Below are positions 26,263-34,574 of a stretch of DNA of 64,000 bases, piece by piece. The DNA is from Prevotella sp. tc2-28 (lineage in GTDB: Bacteria; Bacteroidota; Bacteroidia; Bacteroidales; Bacteroidaceae), in assembly GCF_900107705.1 (NCBI RefSeq), contig NZ_FNRE01000004.1, positions 1 to 64,000 on the forward strand, read 5' to 3'. Made by a program: the position numbers and the translations under genes. Within the stretch, counting starts at the first letter, position 1; each line of letters opens with the position of its first letter. Under the pieces are notes generated by a model. It worked only from the letters and a program-made list of their open reading frames with translations. It did not search any database and was not told the origin of the DNA.

Positions 26263-27546
26263 ATGATAGAACTGCCACCAAAAATTGACAGGAAAACGCT
26301 TGTAAATGTCTTGCTAAAAGGTATTGACCCTAATATCATGCCAGTTGTAGATAAAATCAATGCCGACTATGAATATTGGGACAAAGCGAAATACAAGAAA
26401 CTGCCAGAAGGTTTCACCCCACAGATGTTATGGGCGAATGTCAAAGCATCACGTCTGAGGAGTATGATTTCTGTCTGGAATAAATATGATATCAATCTGT
26501 GTGTCACCAGCCAGATGCAACGCTTATGTCATGAGTTCGATATGAAGTTCGGCAGTTTTTGGGAAGTGGAGGGCGATACTCAATCTGCAGAAAAGAAATA
26601 CTATCTGTCGAGTTCTTTGATGGAAGAGGCCATCTACTCCAGTAAGATGGAAGGTGCCTCTACTACGAGAATCGTAGCTAAGGACATGCTGAGAAAGAAA
26701 AAGTCTCCACAGAACAAGTCTCAACAGATGATAGTCAACAACTATAATACCATCCAGTATATTGTTGAACATAAGGACGAGCCATTGACAGAAGAATTGC
26801 TGCTTACGATTCATCGGCTGATGACGGAAAAGACATTGGATATTCTGGAGGATGCAGGTCGTTTCAGAACTAACGATAAGGTTGTTGTGGCTGATATGGT
26901 AGAGGGTGATATCATTTATACCCCGCCTTCATTTCAAGAGATCCCAGAGTTTGTTGAGTCTCTTTGCGATTTCTTCAACAACGACAATCCACGCACTTTC
27001 ATCCATCCTATTATACGGGGCATCATTGTGCATTTTATGTTGGCATTCATGCATCCGTTTGTTGATGGAAATGGGCGTACAGCACGTGCTTTGTTCTATT
27101 GGTATATGCTTAAAGAAGGCTACAAACTGACGGAGTATATGTCTATTTCGAGAGTTATTGCAAAATCCAAGTCAAATTATGAGAAAGCCTTCCGTTATGT
27201 AGAGAATGACGGAAATGATATGGGTTATTTTGTTGCTTACAATCTGGGAGCATTGGAAAAATCCTTCCAGCAATTACGTGATTATATCCAGCGGAAGCAA
27301 CGGGAGAAGAGGGCAGCCAGTTCCTTTATGATGGCAGGAAATATCAATCAGCGCCAGGCGCTGGTTCTTCAGCGGCTTAAGGAAGAACCCGACACCATCT
27401 TTACAGTAAAAGATGTGCAAGAACAGTTCTCCGTTTCCTCTATGACAGCAAGAAAAGACCTGTCAGACTTGGTTCAGCAAGGCTATATGACAGAAATTGC
27501 GCTAAACAAGGTTACTCGTGGTTACATTAAAGTGCAGGAGGGGTAA
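26263..27546 (+). CDS. Fic family protein with C-terminal winged-helix domain
   Basis: Fic enzymes usually transfer AMP from ATP to target proteins. The 427-residue product has an N-terminal domain with the inhibitory motif SSKMEG (residues 126-131, S-xxx-E-G, a class II arrangement), the Fic core with HPFVDGNGR (264-272), and a C-terminal winged helix (about 360-420, with FTVKDVQEQFSVSSMTARKDLSDLVQ). All catalytic residues are intact. The gene is bracketed by two homologous 22-bp arrays and starts an AT-rich region. Target and role (regulation, toxin or defence) are unknown. Confidence 0.9.
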   Translation: MIELPPKIDRKTLVNVLLKGIDPNIMPVVDKINADYEYWDKAKYKKLPEGFTPQMLWANVKASRLRSMISVWNKYDINLCVTSQMQRLCHEFDMKFGSFWEVEGDTQSAEKKYYLSSSLMEEAIYSSKMEGASTTRIVAKDMLRKKKSPQNKSQQMIVNNYNTIQYIVEHKDEPLTEELLLTIHRLMTEKTLDILEDAGRFRTNDKVVVADMVEGDIIYTPPSFQEIPEFVESLCDFFNNDNPRTFIHPIIRGIIVHFMLAFMHPFVDGNGRTARALFYWYMLKEGYKLTEYMSISRVIAKSKSNYEKAFRYVENDGNDMGYFVAYNLGALEKSFQQLRDYIQRKQREKRAASSFMMAGNINQRQALVLQRLKEEPDTIFTVKDVQEQFSVSSMTARKDLSDLVQQGYMTEIALNKVTRGYIKVQEG

Positions 27547-27576
27547 ATCATTATACAAACGTTTAGGCGACAATAA

Positions 27577-27662
27577 GACGAACCGTTGCAACCCCATACA
27601 TCTTTATGAGATTCTTGCGTCCTTTCTGTAGCAAGCGAGCAGAGCTCGAGCGACGGTTCGTC
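27577..27662. repeat. 10-bp perfect inverted repeat with structured interior, 3' of the Fic gene
   Basis: GACGAACCGT (27577-27586) is matched by ACGGTTCGTC (27653-27662). The interior has CTTGC...GCAAG and GAGC-AGA-GCTC hairpins. The right arm merges into array C. It could form a cruciform or a transcript hairpin ending the Fic mRNA. Confidence 0.6.
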
Positions 27663-27732
27663 GTCAACGAGATTACGGCTCACTCTCGACGAGATTACGG
27701 CTCGTCAGCAACGAGATTACGTCTCGTATTTC
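27645..27732. repeat. Array C: 22-bp repeat right of the Fic gene
   Basis: Units begin at 27645 (CTCGAGCGACGGTTCGTCGTCA), 27667 (ACGAGATTACGGCTC), 27689 (ACGAGATTACGGCTCGT) and 27711 (ACGAGATTACGTCTCGT). The last two contain ACGAG...CTCGT hairpins. It is homologous to array B. The remainder to 27992 holds two small hairpins (TAAATCA...TGATTTA at 27789-27811; TTGTCT...AGACAA near 27824-27848) and no gene. Confidence 0.82.
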
Positions 27733-27992
27733 TTGACAAAATCGGGAGAATACCACCAGTTCGGAGTGCCTCCTGTCGAAGCTGAAACTAAATCACTCAA
27801 AATAATGATTTAACCTCGTCACTTTGTCTGGTAGGGCAAGTAAGACAAGAGATTCTGGCTTCTATCGAATGATTGAACGCATGGTGTTATAATTGGTTAA
27901 AAGAGCCCCCTAGTAGTTAATATATTAAAAATCCTGTATAGATTTCGTCCAAAACTTACGATTATATATTGTGTAATCAACTTAGTATATAT

Positions 27993-28193
27993 ATGGAAGA
28001 AGTAAAATTGTCTGTGCAGCAGAAACACTACAAGGAGTGGCTTACAAATCATGGAAAACAGGTAAGTCATTATGTCATCATTGATGATGAAAGCGGAATG
28101 CTGCCTGAGCAGCAACAACACTTTGTGCAGACTAATCCGCAGTTTGGGATAACGAAGAGAGACGTAGAAAGAACTATAACTATTTTACAATAA
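27993..28193 (+). pseudogene. C-terminal fragment of a HAD_SAK-like protein
   Basis: The 66-residue frame reads YKEWLTNHGK, HYVIIDDESGMLPEQQ and HFVQTNPQFGITKRDV, ending at an IL. This matches the C-terminal half of HAD-superfamily proteins of the Swiss-Army-Knife RNA repair type, which end with YVILDD...HFV.TDP..GLT. The N-terminal half with the catalytic DxD motif is missing and does not appear in the preceding 400 bp. It may be a remnant, or a retained small protein, since it lies only 4 nt before the nuclease gene. Confidence 0.65.
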
Positions 28194-28197
28194 ATAT

Positions 28198-29154
28198 ATG
28201 AAGGAGAGAGATTCGTTTAGAGGTACGTCAATAGACGATACTTTTGCTGATTCGTTTAAAAAGAGCAGATTTTATAAAGACATCTATTTTAAGCATAAGG
28301 AGGAGGTCTTAATAGGAGTGCGTGACGGCTTTATAAACATGTATTATAATTTGGATAACATAGCAAAGATTGAGGTTAGTAATCCCAATATCTGCAAAAT
28401 AGACCGATATTATACAGATGGAGAGAAATGCCGTTTGAAAGAAGATGAGATAGTACGCTATTTTGACAAGATAAAGGGAAAAAGCTGTGCAAGGAATAAA
28501 CAGGAAAAACAAGCTCAGCAAAGACTTTTCATAGACAACAACAATAATTCTTCCTCTAAATGGTTTTGCGTAGACGTGGAATATACGAAATCGTTTAAAG
28601 GTAGAGAACATGCTGAAGATTGGCGGTTCGATATTATTGCAATTAGCAAGATAAAACCATTCCGAGTTGCACTTATAGAATTAAAATATGGTAGTCATGC
28701 TATTGGTGGTAATAGCGGTATCACAGAACATATTAAAGACTATTATAAATTCCATAAGGATAACTCGTTTGAAATTCTCAAACCAGAATTGATAAGTATA
28801 CTAAATGCTCTGGTTAAACTTGGAGTTGAGGTTCCCGAATCTTTACATAACGTAGAAATAGGCGATTTCGCAAAGATTCCAGAATACTACTTTGTCACTT
28901 TGAACAATAACAAGGAAGCGGGTCGAGACACATTACCGATGGAGACTATGGCGGAATACCTGTTTACAAAACCAAATGGTGATTGGAAAGCATCCAAAAA
29001 CTCGAAAAAAGCAGCTGAAAAAGGATATTATACTATTGTCGGAGATGACAAGTCATTCAAGCCCGTGTTTCTCTTTTCAGAAGCAACATTGCCAAAACTG
29101 GGAATATCTGATATCCTTGATGAATCAAACTACGTTAAAAAAATAATTGAATAG
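28198..29154 (+). CDS. Putative PD-(D/E)XK nuclease, first of a tandem pair
   Basis: I do not recognise a named family for this 318-residue protein. It shows the spacing of a PD-(D/E)XK nuclease core: Glu128 in VDVEY, Asp145 in RFDIIAI, and Glu161-Leu-Lys163 in ALIELKYG, with hydrophobic beta-strands around them. The N-terminal 110 residues carry no known motif. It lies 4 nt from the HAD fragment and 4 nt from the second nuclease. Its codons look AT-rich compared with housekeeping neighbours. Defence or restriction-like activity is inferred. Confidence 0.6.
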   Translation: MKERDSFRGTSIDDTFADSFKKSRFYKDIYFKHKEEVLIGVRDGFINMYYNLDNIAKIEVSNPNICKIDRYYTDGEKCRLKEDEIVRYFDKIKGKSCARNKQEKQAQQRLFIDNNNNSSSKWFCVDVEYTKSFKGREHAEDWRFDIIAISKIKPFRVALIELKYGSHAIGGNSGITEHIKDYYKFHKDNSFEILKPELISILNALVKLGVEVPESLHNVEIGDFAKIPEYYFVTLNNNKEAGRDTLPMETMAEYLFTKPNGDWKASKNSKKAAEKGYYTIVGDDKSFKPVFLFSEATLPKLGISDILDESNYVKKIIE

Positions 29155-29158
29155 ACAA

Positions 29159-30091
29159 ATGAAGAATACAACCTATAAGAAGAAGCAAGGAGAAAGACAG
29201 GTTCAGTTAATAGAACAGGGGGCAGAAATCTTCTCTGGTGCAATGAATAGAGGCCTTGCGTCCTGGAAAGAAATTGATGGTCGTATAAAGCAAGCAGAGA
29301 GCCGAGTGGTATTGAGAGGCGAAGATAGGGAGAAAAACTTGTATGGACCTATTCGTGAAGATGTTATTCAATATGTAAACAAATCGCATATTAGTTGGTG
29401 GCACATGGCAGGTGAGAGTAATAAAGAAGTTACCGCGCATACCCTGTCCTCACAAGTGTGCTGCTTTAATCATTTATTTATGATAAGAAACGATGAAGAG
29501 GCCATTAAAGCTATCCTTAGAAATGCTGCGGGTATCACCTTCGACGAGATTCTTCCTTCATTTATTGAAGACAATACCTTAATATCGTTTGAGTTCGTGT
29601 TTGATAACAAGCGGCTATTAAATGAAAGACATGAAACACGTGGCGAGAAGTGCACTTCTGTCGATGCCCTTGTTTATGCACAAAAAGATTCTGAAAAATG
29701 GCTAGTTCCTATTGAATGGAAATACACAGAGGCCTACGAAAAAAAAGACGCTCCGAGCTATCACCGATATGAAAATCTGGTCTCAGTAGATTCACGTCTT
29801 CCTTTATGGCTGTCCCTCTACCATCAGGATCCATATTATGAGTTAGCCCGACAGACACTTCTCATGGAAAAAATTATCGAGAAACATCCCGATATTGCAA
29901 AAAAATTCTGTCATATCGTTATCGTCCCTAAAGAAAATACGGAGATGAAAGTTGATGCAGAAAAGTTTGGCTTTTCCCTGAAGCAAGAATTCATCAACGG
30001 CTATAAGATAATAGATCCTTCAGATTTTCTACTGCCTGTAAAGGACTTGTATCCTGAGCTTATTGAGTATCTTGAATCCCGTTATTGGTAA
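29159..30091 (+). CDS. Putative restriction-type nuclease, PGN_0703-like
   Basis: The 310-residue product (ATG 29159; a TTG four codons earlier is rejected) has Asp169 in SVDALVYA and Glu186-Trp-Lys188 in VPIEWKYTEAY, a PD-(D/E)XK arrangement that resembles the PGN_0703 family of putative restriction endonucleases. Residues 100-160 are helical, with EILPSFIEDNTLISFEFVF. No methyltransferase or specificity subunit is nearby, so it is not an ordinary restriction-modification pair. It is tightly linked to the preceding nuclease. Family assignment is from memory. Confidence 0.6.
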   Translation: MKNTTYKKKQGERQVQLIEQGAEIFSGAMNRGLASWKEIDGRIKQAESRVVLRGEDREKNLYGPIREDVIQYVNKSHISWWHMAGESNKEVTAHTLSSQVCCFNHLFMIRNDEEAIKAILRNAAGITFDEILPSFIEDNTLISFEFVFDNKRLLNERHETRGEKCTSVDALVYAQKDSEKWLVPIEWKYTEAYEKKDAPSYHRYENLVSVDSRLPLWLSLYHQDPYYELARQTLLMEKIIEKHPDIAKKFCHIVIVPKENTEMKVDAEKFGFSLKQEFINGYKIIDPSDFLLPVKDLYPELIEYLESRYW

Positions 30092-30254
30092 CTTCCGCAT
30101 TTGTTCCCATTAGGGATTGCAAAGGTACCCAACCATCTGCCCTAAGCCGTCTGAAAACGAATGCAAAGTTCTCCAAATGACTCCAGAGACCTGTCACATC
30201 ATGCTGCAAGCTCTTTGACAAGTTTTTGATAGGAAAGTTTGGAAGTACAGACGT
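30092..30254. other. Intergenic stretch after the nuclease pair
   Basis: No gene is visible. A minus-strand TACCTTTG box (complement of 30120-30127) faces back toward the nuclease gene, but I see no -33 element. The segment could be the edge of a disrupted element ending at the IS remnant. Confidence 0.3.
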
Positions 30255-30518
30255 CAGTTCGGGATAAGAAAGTTGCATAAAAAGTTGGTAATCTGAGATA
30301 TTTTTTGTACCTTTATATCTGAATTCCAATCACTTATGTCAAGGACAAAGGAAATCTCGTACACTCCAGACATAGGTCTGTCAACAATTTCCTGATGAAC
30401 CTTATCGCTGCACTTGGAGCATATTGTTTCTTCGATAACAAACCTGAGGCTATTCAGGGGTATTGTATTGAGGACACGAATCAACTCTCATTGTTCTAAT
30501 CTTATCCCGAACTGGCGC
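30255..30518 (+). mobile_element. Internally deleted IS (MITE-like) with both termini
   Basis: A 15-bp perfect terminal inverted repeat is present: CAGTTCGGGATAAGA at 30255-30269 and TCTTATCCCGAACTG at 30500-30514. Inside lie a promoter-like TTTTTTGTACCTTTAT and then only the last part of a transposase (30339-30499), starting KDKGNLVHSRHRS and ending NQLSLF. The RHRS...NKPEA tail suggests an IS982-like or related DDE transposase. The remaining 264-bp element cannot encode its own transposase. Bases 30339-30518 are identical to 34177-34356. Confidence 0.75.
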
Positions 30519-30588
30519 ATAAATGAAAAAGCCCTGGGAATCCATAAAGGTTTTCTGCCTTTTTCTTTTCAGTTTCAAAAACTTTTCT

Positions 30589-30596
30589 TATCTTTG
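30589..30596 (+). promoter_or_regulatory. Promoter element of the putative ncRNA
   Basis: TATCTTTG fits the -7 consensus, with a T-rich TTTTC at about the -33 distance. It sits just before a structured, non-coding region. Confidence 0.5.
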
Positions 30597-30602
30597 CCCC
30601 GT

Positions 30603-30884
30603 CTTTACTCCTGAAGCCAAAAGCCACAAGCCGAAGCGGGATGGGGTGGGGACCTAATTTATAGGAAAGCGTTATCTTACGCTTTGTCTTTTGACTCCAA
30701 GGAATCTGGCAGTTCCAAACAACTAGTCAAAAACAAAGCAACGGGTGATGCTCATTGGATGTGTAATACCCTACAAGGTATCTGCATATTGCGTGGGCTT
30801 CGGCGTTGCTCGTCACTGACTAGTTGGGCGATGCCAGAGCCTCTTGGAGTGGGACGAGTAACAGATTGACTCCCACGCTTTTTT
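30603..30884 (+). ncRNA. Putative structured non-coding RNA, about 280 nt, with own promoter and terminator
   Basis: No convincing protein is encoded. Nested complementary pairs form a long rod: ACTCCAAG 30694-30701 with 30843-30850; TCTGGCA 30705-30711 with 30832-30838; AACTAGTCA 30721-30729 with 30817-30825; AGCAACG 30737-30743 with 30804-30810. An inner hairpin ATACC/GGTAT (30766-30781) and a separate AAAGCG/CGCTTT hairpin (30666-30685) complete it. The 3' end is a terminator: GTGGGA (30849-30854), TCCCAC (30871-30876), then GC and six T. The rod resembles 6S RNA in style, but I cannot identify it. Confidence 0.6.
30849..30884 (+). terminator. Intrinsic terminator of the putative ncRNA
   Basis: GTGGGA pairs with TCCCAC across a 16-base loop, followed by GCTTTTTTG. 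From here to 31121 (about 240 bp) the sequence is AT-rich with no recognisable feature. Confidence 0.6.
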
Positions 30885-31121
30885 GTATATTAGCCAAAAC
30901 ATCTATTAATGACAATATCTTAAGGGAGTTCAGGATATAGTAAGTTTAAGGTATGAAACAAAAGAAGTTATAAAAGTGTGAACCGATTTTCATTCTTACA
31001 TTCACGGGGATTACAGAACCTTCCGACTAAGGATGTTTAGAAGGATCATATTCTTTAATATAGAAAATGGAAGAAGCCGAAAATCCTAGATAAAGTAGGC
31101 AATAATTAATAAACAATTATT

Positions 31122-31397
31122 ATGAATACAGAAGAATTTAGATTAAAGGCTCAATGTACTTATGTTTGGGTAAAGGCAGAGTTGTGTGGTGTGGTAATTC
31201 CTAGATCAAAAACAAGTGAGAACTCTTATATGTCAAACAGACTTAATTATGAAGGATATGTAGAGATTCCATACGATAATGAAACTTTTAGTAAATTTAC
31301 TGAAACGCAGAAAGTTGCTATTTGTCAAGCAACTATGGTTAAGTTTGGTTTATGTTATAGCATTATTGAAATTGATTGCGATTCTTTTTATAGATAA
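31122..31397 (+). CDS. Hypothetical protein, 91 aa
   Basis: The product starts MNTEEFRLKAQCTYVWVKAEL and ends IIEIDCDSFYR. It has no signal peptide or membrane segment and I recognise no domain. Codon use is AT-rich like the flanking accessory genes. It stands alone between the putative ncRNA and the FISUMP-like gene, in the same direction. Support is the open frame and its own upstream space only. Confidence 0.5.
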   Translation: MNTEEFRLKAQCTYVWVKAELCGVVIPRSKTSENSYMSNRLNYEGYVEIPYDNETFSKFTETQKVAICQATMVKFGLCYSIIEIDCDSFYR

Positions 31398-31482
31398 TCT
31401 AGTCTTGCTCAATTTATTATTGTGAACCATATATTGAATAAGTGATATTTATACTTTAATTCTAACGATAAAAGATATTAGT

Positions 31483-33168
31483 ATGAAAAGGTCTTTAAAA
31501 AACGTTGTTTTGTTATTTTGTGCTCTATGTGTTGGGAGTCATGACTTGTTTGCAGAAAATGATAGTGACGATTTGAATAAATTGGAAGGTCATAGATATG
31601 TTGATTTAGGTTTGCCATCAGGAACCCTTTGGGCAGATTGTAATGTTGGTGCAAAAGATGTATATGATGCAGGCTTTTTTATATCTTGGGGTGAGACCAA
31701 ACCCAAAGATACCCGTAATTATTTGCCTACTTCATACAAATACTATAAAGAAACTACAATTACTCATCAAGTTAAACAAACTGTATTTAAGTTGTTAAAA
31801 TACAATAATGATACAAGATATGGTGTTGTTGATAATAAGAAGGAACTTGACGATGTCGATGATGCTGCTACATTAAACTGGGGTAAAGCATGGTGTACTC
31901 CGACGAAAGAACAAATGCGTGAACTCAGAGACCAATGCCGTTGGCAAAGTTTATTTCTTAATGGAAAAAACTATCTTAAAATAATAGGTAAAAATGGAAA
32001 TTATATTTTGCTTCCTGTTTGGGGATATTATGTTGAAAATATGGTTTCCGCTGGTTCCCAAAATCCACATTATTCATTTCTTGATACAAGAGAAATCATT
32101 GCATATTACTGGGCTCGCCAGGCAGGTATAGGCCCTATGAGCTTTGTTATGAAAGTTGGAACACATTTTGGTATCACTTCATTAAATAGGCATTATGGGG
32201 CAAATGTTAGGGCGGTTGTTTCAAGTAATGGACAGAATGCAATTCAAAATAATCAAGTAGGTGAAAAGGGTTATCGTTCCAATACAATAATACCGCGTGA
32301 CATATATGTATCAGTCAATGGGCAATCTGTTCCATTATATACTCTTTCTGCAATACAAATTGATTCCATAGCAGATTCGCCAGATCTTGACATTTTTAAA
32401 TATGAGCGTAGGGAAATAGCCCAAGAGCCATCTCAGACTACTCCTGAGAGAACAACTCAATCACACAAAGTCCCAACAAATAGTGGATCACAAAACAAGA
32501 AGGCTATACAGATTTCGGAAGAAGTCCCATGGAGAGATTGGAGTATCGGAAAAGAAGACGTCTATTATTTGTATTTTCAATATGGGAAGGTTGGCAATGT
32601 TTATTACTTGATGCGTGAAGGGAATAACAATAACTCCAATGTGTGTGGATCTGTTCGTTTTGTTAATGCTGCAAAAGGGGCGATAAGTTTACATGCTAAT
32701 CCTCAGAAATTGACTTCAAATGTCTACATTGATCATGAGTTAATTCGCCCAGTATGGCGTGGAACATGGAAAGATAATCATGGGAAAATATGGAGCTTCA
32801 AAGATGATAATATAACAATTGAATACGTTCAACATGTTGATTTCAAGGCTACACCCCCCGATTATGTTTTGAGACAGCACGGAGTAGAACATATCATAGG
32901 CGACATAAAATATTATTCAGGTGGCCCTTGGGTCGCTGCCGGAAACTTATTCTTCTTATATGCTCCAGATTATATTCAGAAGATTAGATGTACTTCACAC
33001 AAAAAACCTGATGGGTGGATAAAGGACAAATTATATTCAAAAAGTATAGGTACTGATAACCATCACTGCGTATGCGAGATTATGAGCGCCACAAATAATA
33101 AGATTGTTTTAAAATCCATGTGGCCTTCAGACGCGAATTATGAGATAATTCTCACACGTATTAAATAA
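31483..33168 (+). CDS. Secreted protein with FISUMP/DUF1566-like domain
   Basis: The 561-residue product has a signal peptide (KNVVLLFCALCVGSHDLFAE). A domain with HRYVDLGLPSGTLWADCNVGA and FFISWGETKPK follows, then WGKAWCTPTKEQMRELRDQC and NGNYILLPVWGYY (about 35-250). This is the FISUMP/DUF1566-like module common in surface proteins of Prevotella and Bacteroides. The C-terminal half (about 340-561) is Asn/Tyr-rich and beta-like, without a family I recognise. Function unknown. It sits 12 bp before a lipoprotein gene. Confidence 0.75.
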   Translation: MKRSLKNVVLLFCALCVGSHDLFAENDSDDLNKLEGHRYVDLGLPSGTLWADCNVGAKDVYDAGFFISWGETKPKDTRNYLPTSYKYYKETTITHQVKQTVFKLLKYNNDTRYGVVDNKKELDDVDDAATLNWGKAWCTPTKEQMRELRDQCRWQSLFLNGKNYLKIIGKNGNYILLPVWGYYVENMVSAGSQNPHYSFLDTREIIAYYWARQAGIGPMSFVMKVGTHFGITSLNRHYGANVRAVVSSNGQNAIQNNQVGEKGYRSNTIIPRDIYVSVNGQSVPLYTLSAIQIDSIADSPDLDIFKYERREIAQEPSQTTPERTTQSHKVPTNSGSQNKKAIQISEEVPWRDWSIGKEDVYYLYFQYGKVGNVYYLMREGNNNNSNVCGSVRFVNAAKGAISLHANPQKLTSNVYIDHELIRPVWRGTWKDNHGKIWSFKDDNITIEYVQHVDFKATPPDYVLRQHGVEHIIGDIKYYSGGPWVAAGNLFFLYAPDYIQKIRCTSHKKPDGWIKDKLYSKSIGTDNHHCVCEIMSATNNKIVLKSMWPSDANYEIILTRIK

Positions 33169-33180
33169 CTAAATAGTAAA

Positions 33181-34020
33181 ATGAAAAAAGTCTTTATTAT
33201 TGCAGTAGCTGCGATAGCAGTATCCTGCGGAAACAAGCAATCTTCTCAGCAGTCTCAAGTACCTGAAGATTCTGTATCTAATGCTTCCTTTATTGCTGTA
33301 GTGCCTGCTATTGAAGGTGCGACACAAGAAGCGATTGTAAATTCTATAGCAGAAGCTAACACAGCTAGATTCACTATTGCAAAAGACAATGAAGAATTCT
33401 CTGTCAGTTTGGAACCAGGCAATAAGGCCACAGCACTTTTGCATTCTTCAGAGATCAGAAACCAATTGTTCCAAGGAAAATGGGAAATAAAAGATAATCA
33501 ATATGTTGTGAGCCTCAGTATGGGAGACACAGACGGTTCGGACATAATTGTTACAATTCCCAATACGATGGAATCAGCAAAAGTCAAAGCTGTCGCAACA
33601 GGAAAAGATGATGATTACAAATTAGATAATCTCTTTTACTTTAAAATAGAGAAAGAGACCTCATCAAAAGATAATGATGCTTTGGCAATTGAAAAAATAA
33701 ATGAGTTCTATAAGAATTATGTCTTTGCAGAAAGAGGTGCGGGCGAAGACGTTATTAAAAAGTATTGCACAAAGAAACTTGCCAAAAAACTTGCGGATGA
33801 TTATGAGTATGAAGGTGGTGGATATGCCATTTGGGACTTCCGTAGTGGGTATCAGGATGGAGAAAGTGATATTCAAACCGTTGAGAAGATAGAAACTCTG
33901 GGTGATGGTAAATACAAGGTGTTCTATAATGATTGGGGTACCAAAGGATACTGCATCATTTCTGTTGTTAGCGAAGGCGATAACATCCTTTTTGATGAAA
34001 TTGAGAATTCGATAAAATAG
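33181..34020 (+). CDS. Lipoprotein with NTF2/DUF3828-like C-terminus
   Basis: The 279-residue product has a lipoprotein signal (MKKVFIIAVAAIAVSCGN, lipobox AVSC with Cys16). A beta-rich middle region (SVSLEPGNKATALLHSSEI) leads to a C-terminal part (about 165-279) starting EKINEFYKNYVF and including KKYCTKKLAKKLADDY. That part resembles DUF3828/NTF2-like folds. It is adjacent to the FISUMP-like gene and probably cotranscribed. Function unknown. Confidence 0.7.
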   Translation: MKKVFIIAVAAIAVSCGNKQSSQQSQVPEDSVSNASFIAVVPAIEGATQEAIVNSIAEANTARFTIAKDNEEFSVSLEPGNKATALLHSSEIRNQLFQGKWEIKDNQYVVSLSMGDTDGSDIIVTIPNTMESAKVKAVATGKDDDYKLDNLFYFKIEKETSSKDNDALAIEKINEFYKNYVFAERGAGEDVIKKYCTKKLAKKLADDYEYEGGGYAIWDFRSGYQDGESDIQTVEKIETLGDGKYKVFYNDWGTKGYCIISVVSEGDNILFDEIENSIK

Positions 34021-34129
34021 TGATTCGGCAAGGATACTATCAAGTGTGTCATTATCACAGTTCACAGTATCACAGTTTTCTAATAGAAGAGGGTGGGGAT
34101 TCAAGTTTCCACTCTCTTTGCTCACAGGG

Positions 34130-34356
34130 GGACAGGCTCAGAAAAAGGTACATCATTGAGTGCATTAACCATTTGCTCAAGGACAAAGGAAATCTCGTAC
34201 ACTCCAGACATAGGTCTGTCAACAATTTCCTGATGAACCTTATCGCTGCACTTGGAGCATATTGTTTCTTCGATAACAAACCTGAGGCTATTCAGGGGTA
34301 TTGTATTGAGGACACGAATCAACTCTCATTGTTCTAATCTTATCCCGAACTGGCGC
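34130..34356 (+). pseudogene. 3' fragment of an IS transposase (second copy)
   Basis: The last ~70 residues of a transposase remain in frame (LRKRYIIECINHLLKDKG, HSRHRSVNNFLMNLIAALG, ending NQLSLF at a stop at 34335-34337). The right terminal repeat TCTTATCCCGAACTG follows. The left end and catalytic part are gone. The 180 bp 34177-34356 are identical to 30339-30518. The RHRS tail suggests an IS982-like family; this is not certain. Confidence 0.75.
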
Positions 34357-34462
34357 TATTGTTGTCTCGATACGTTCGCTATGGTGAAAATCTGGGAGAA
34401 ACTTAAAGACACAGCGAAAGAAATGCCATAGATAAGAGGTGAGAGACTCTTGACTTGAGCTT

Positions 34463-34540
34463 CTCCGGAAGTAATTATAATTACTCCGAATAGAAATTTT
34501 ATTTCTCCGAAAGTAATTTTCGTTACTTTCGGAGTATTGC
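34463..34540. repeat. Array E: 21-bp repeat with hairpins
   Basis: CTCCG begins units at 34463, 34484 and 34505, 21 bp apart, and an inverted CTTTCGGAG starts at 34526. The last unit forms a perfect 12-bp hairpin, CTCCGAAAGTAA with TTACTTTCGGAG; the first contains the palindrome AGTAATTATAATTACT. It lies between the IS fragment and array D. Confidence 0.75.
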
Positions 34541-34574
34541 TTCTGAATGACATTTTTTTTACACGTATAAATGC

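Noticed and set aside
30060..30329. 89-residue minus-strand ORF over the nuclease gene end and IS left end
   Set aside because: It crosses the IS terminus and the nuclease 3' end, and no known domain is visible.
30684..30869. 61-residue protein on the plus strand
   Set aside because: The frame lies wholly within the nested helices of the putative structured RNA, has no plausible start context and shows no recognisable protein features.
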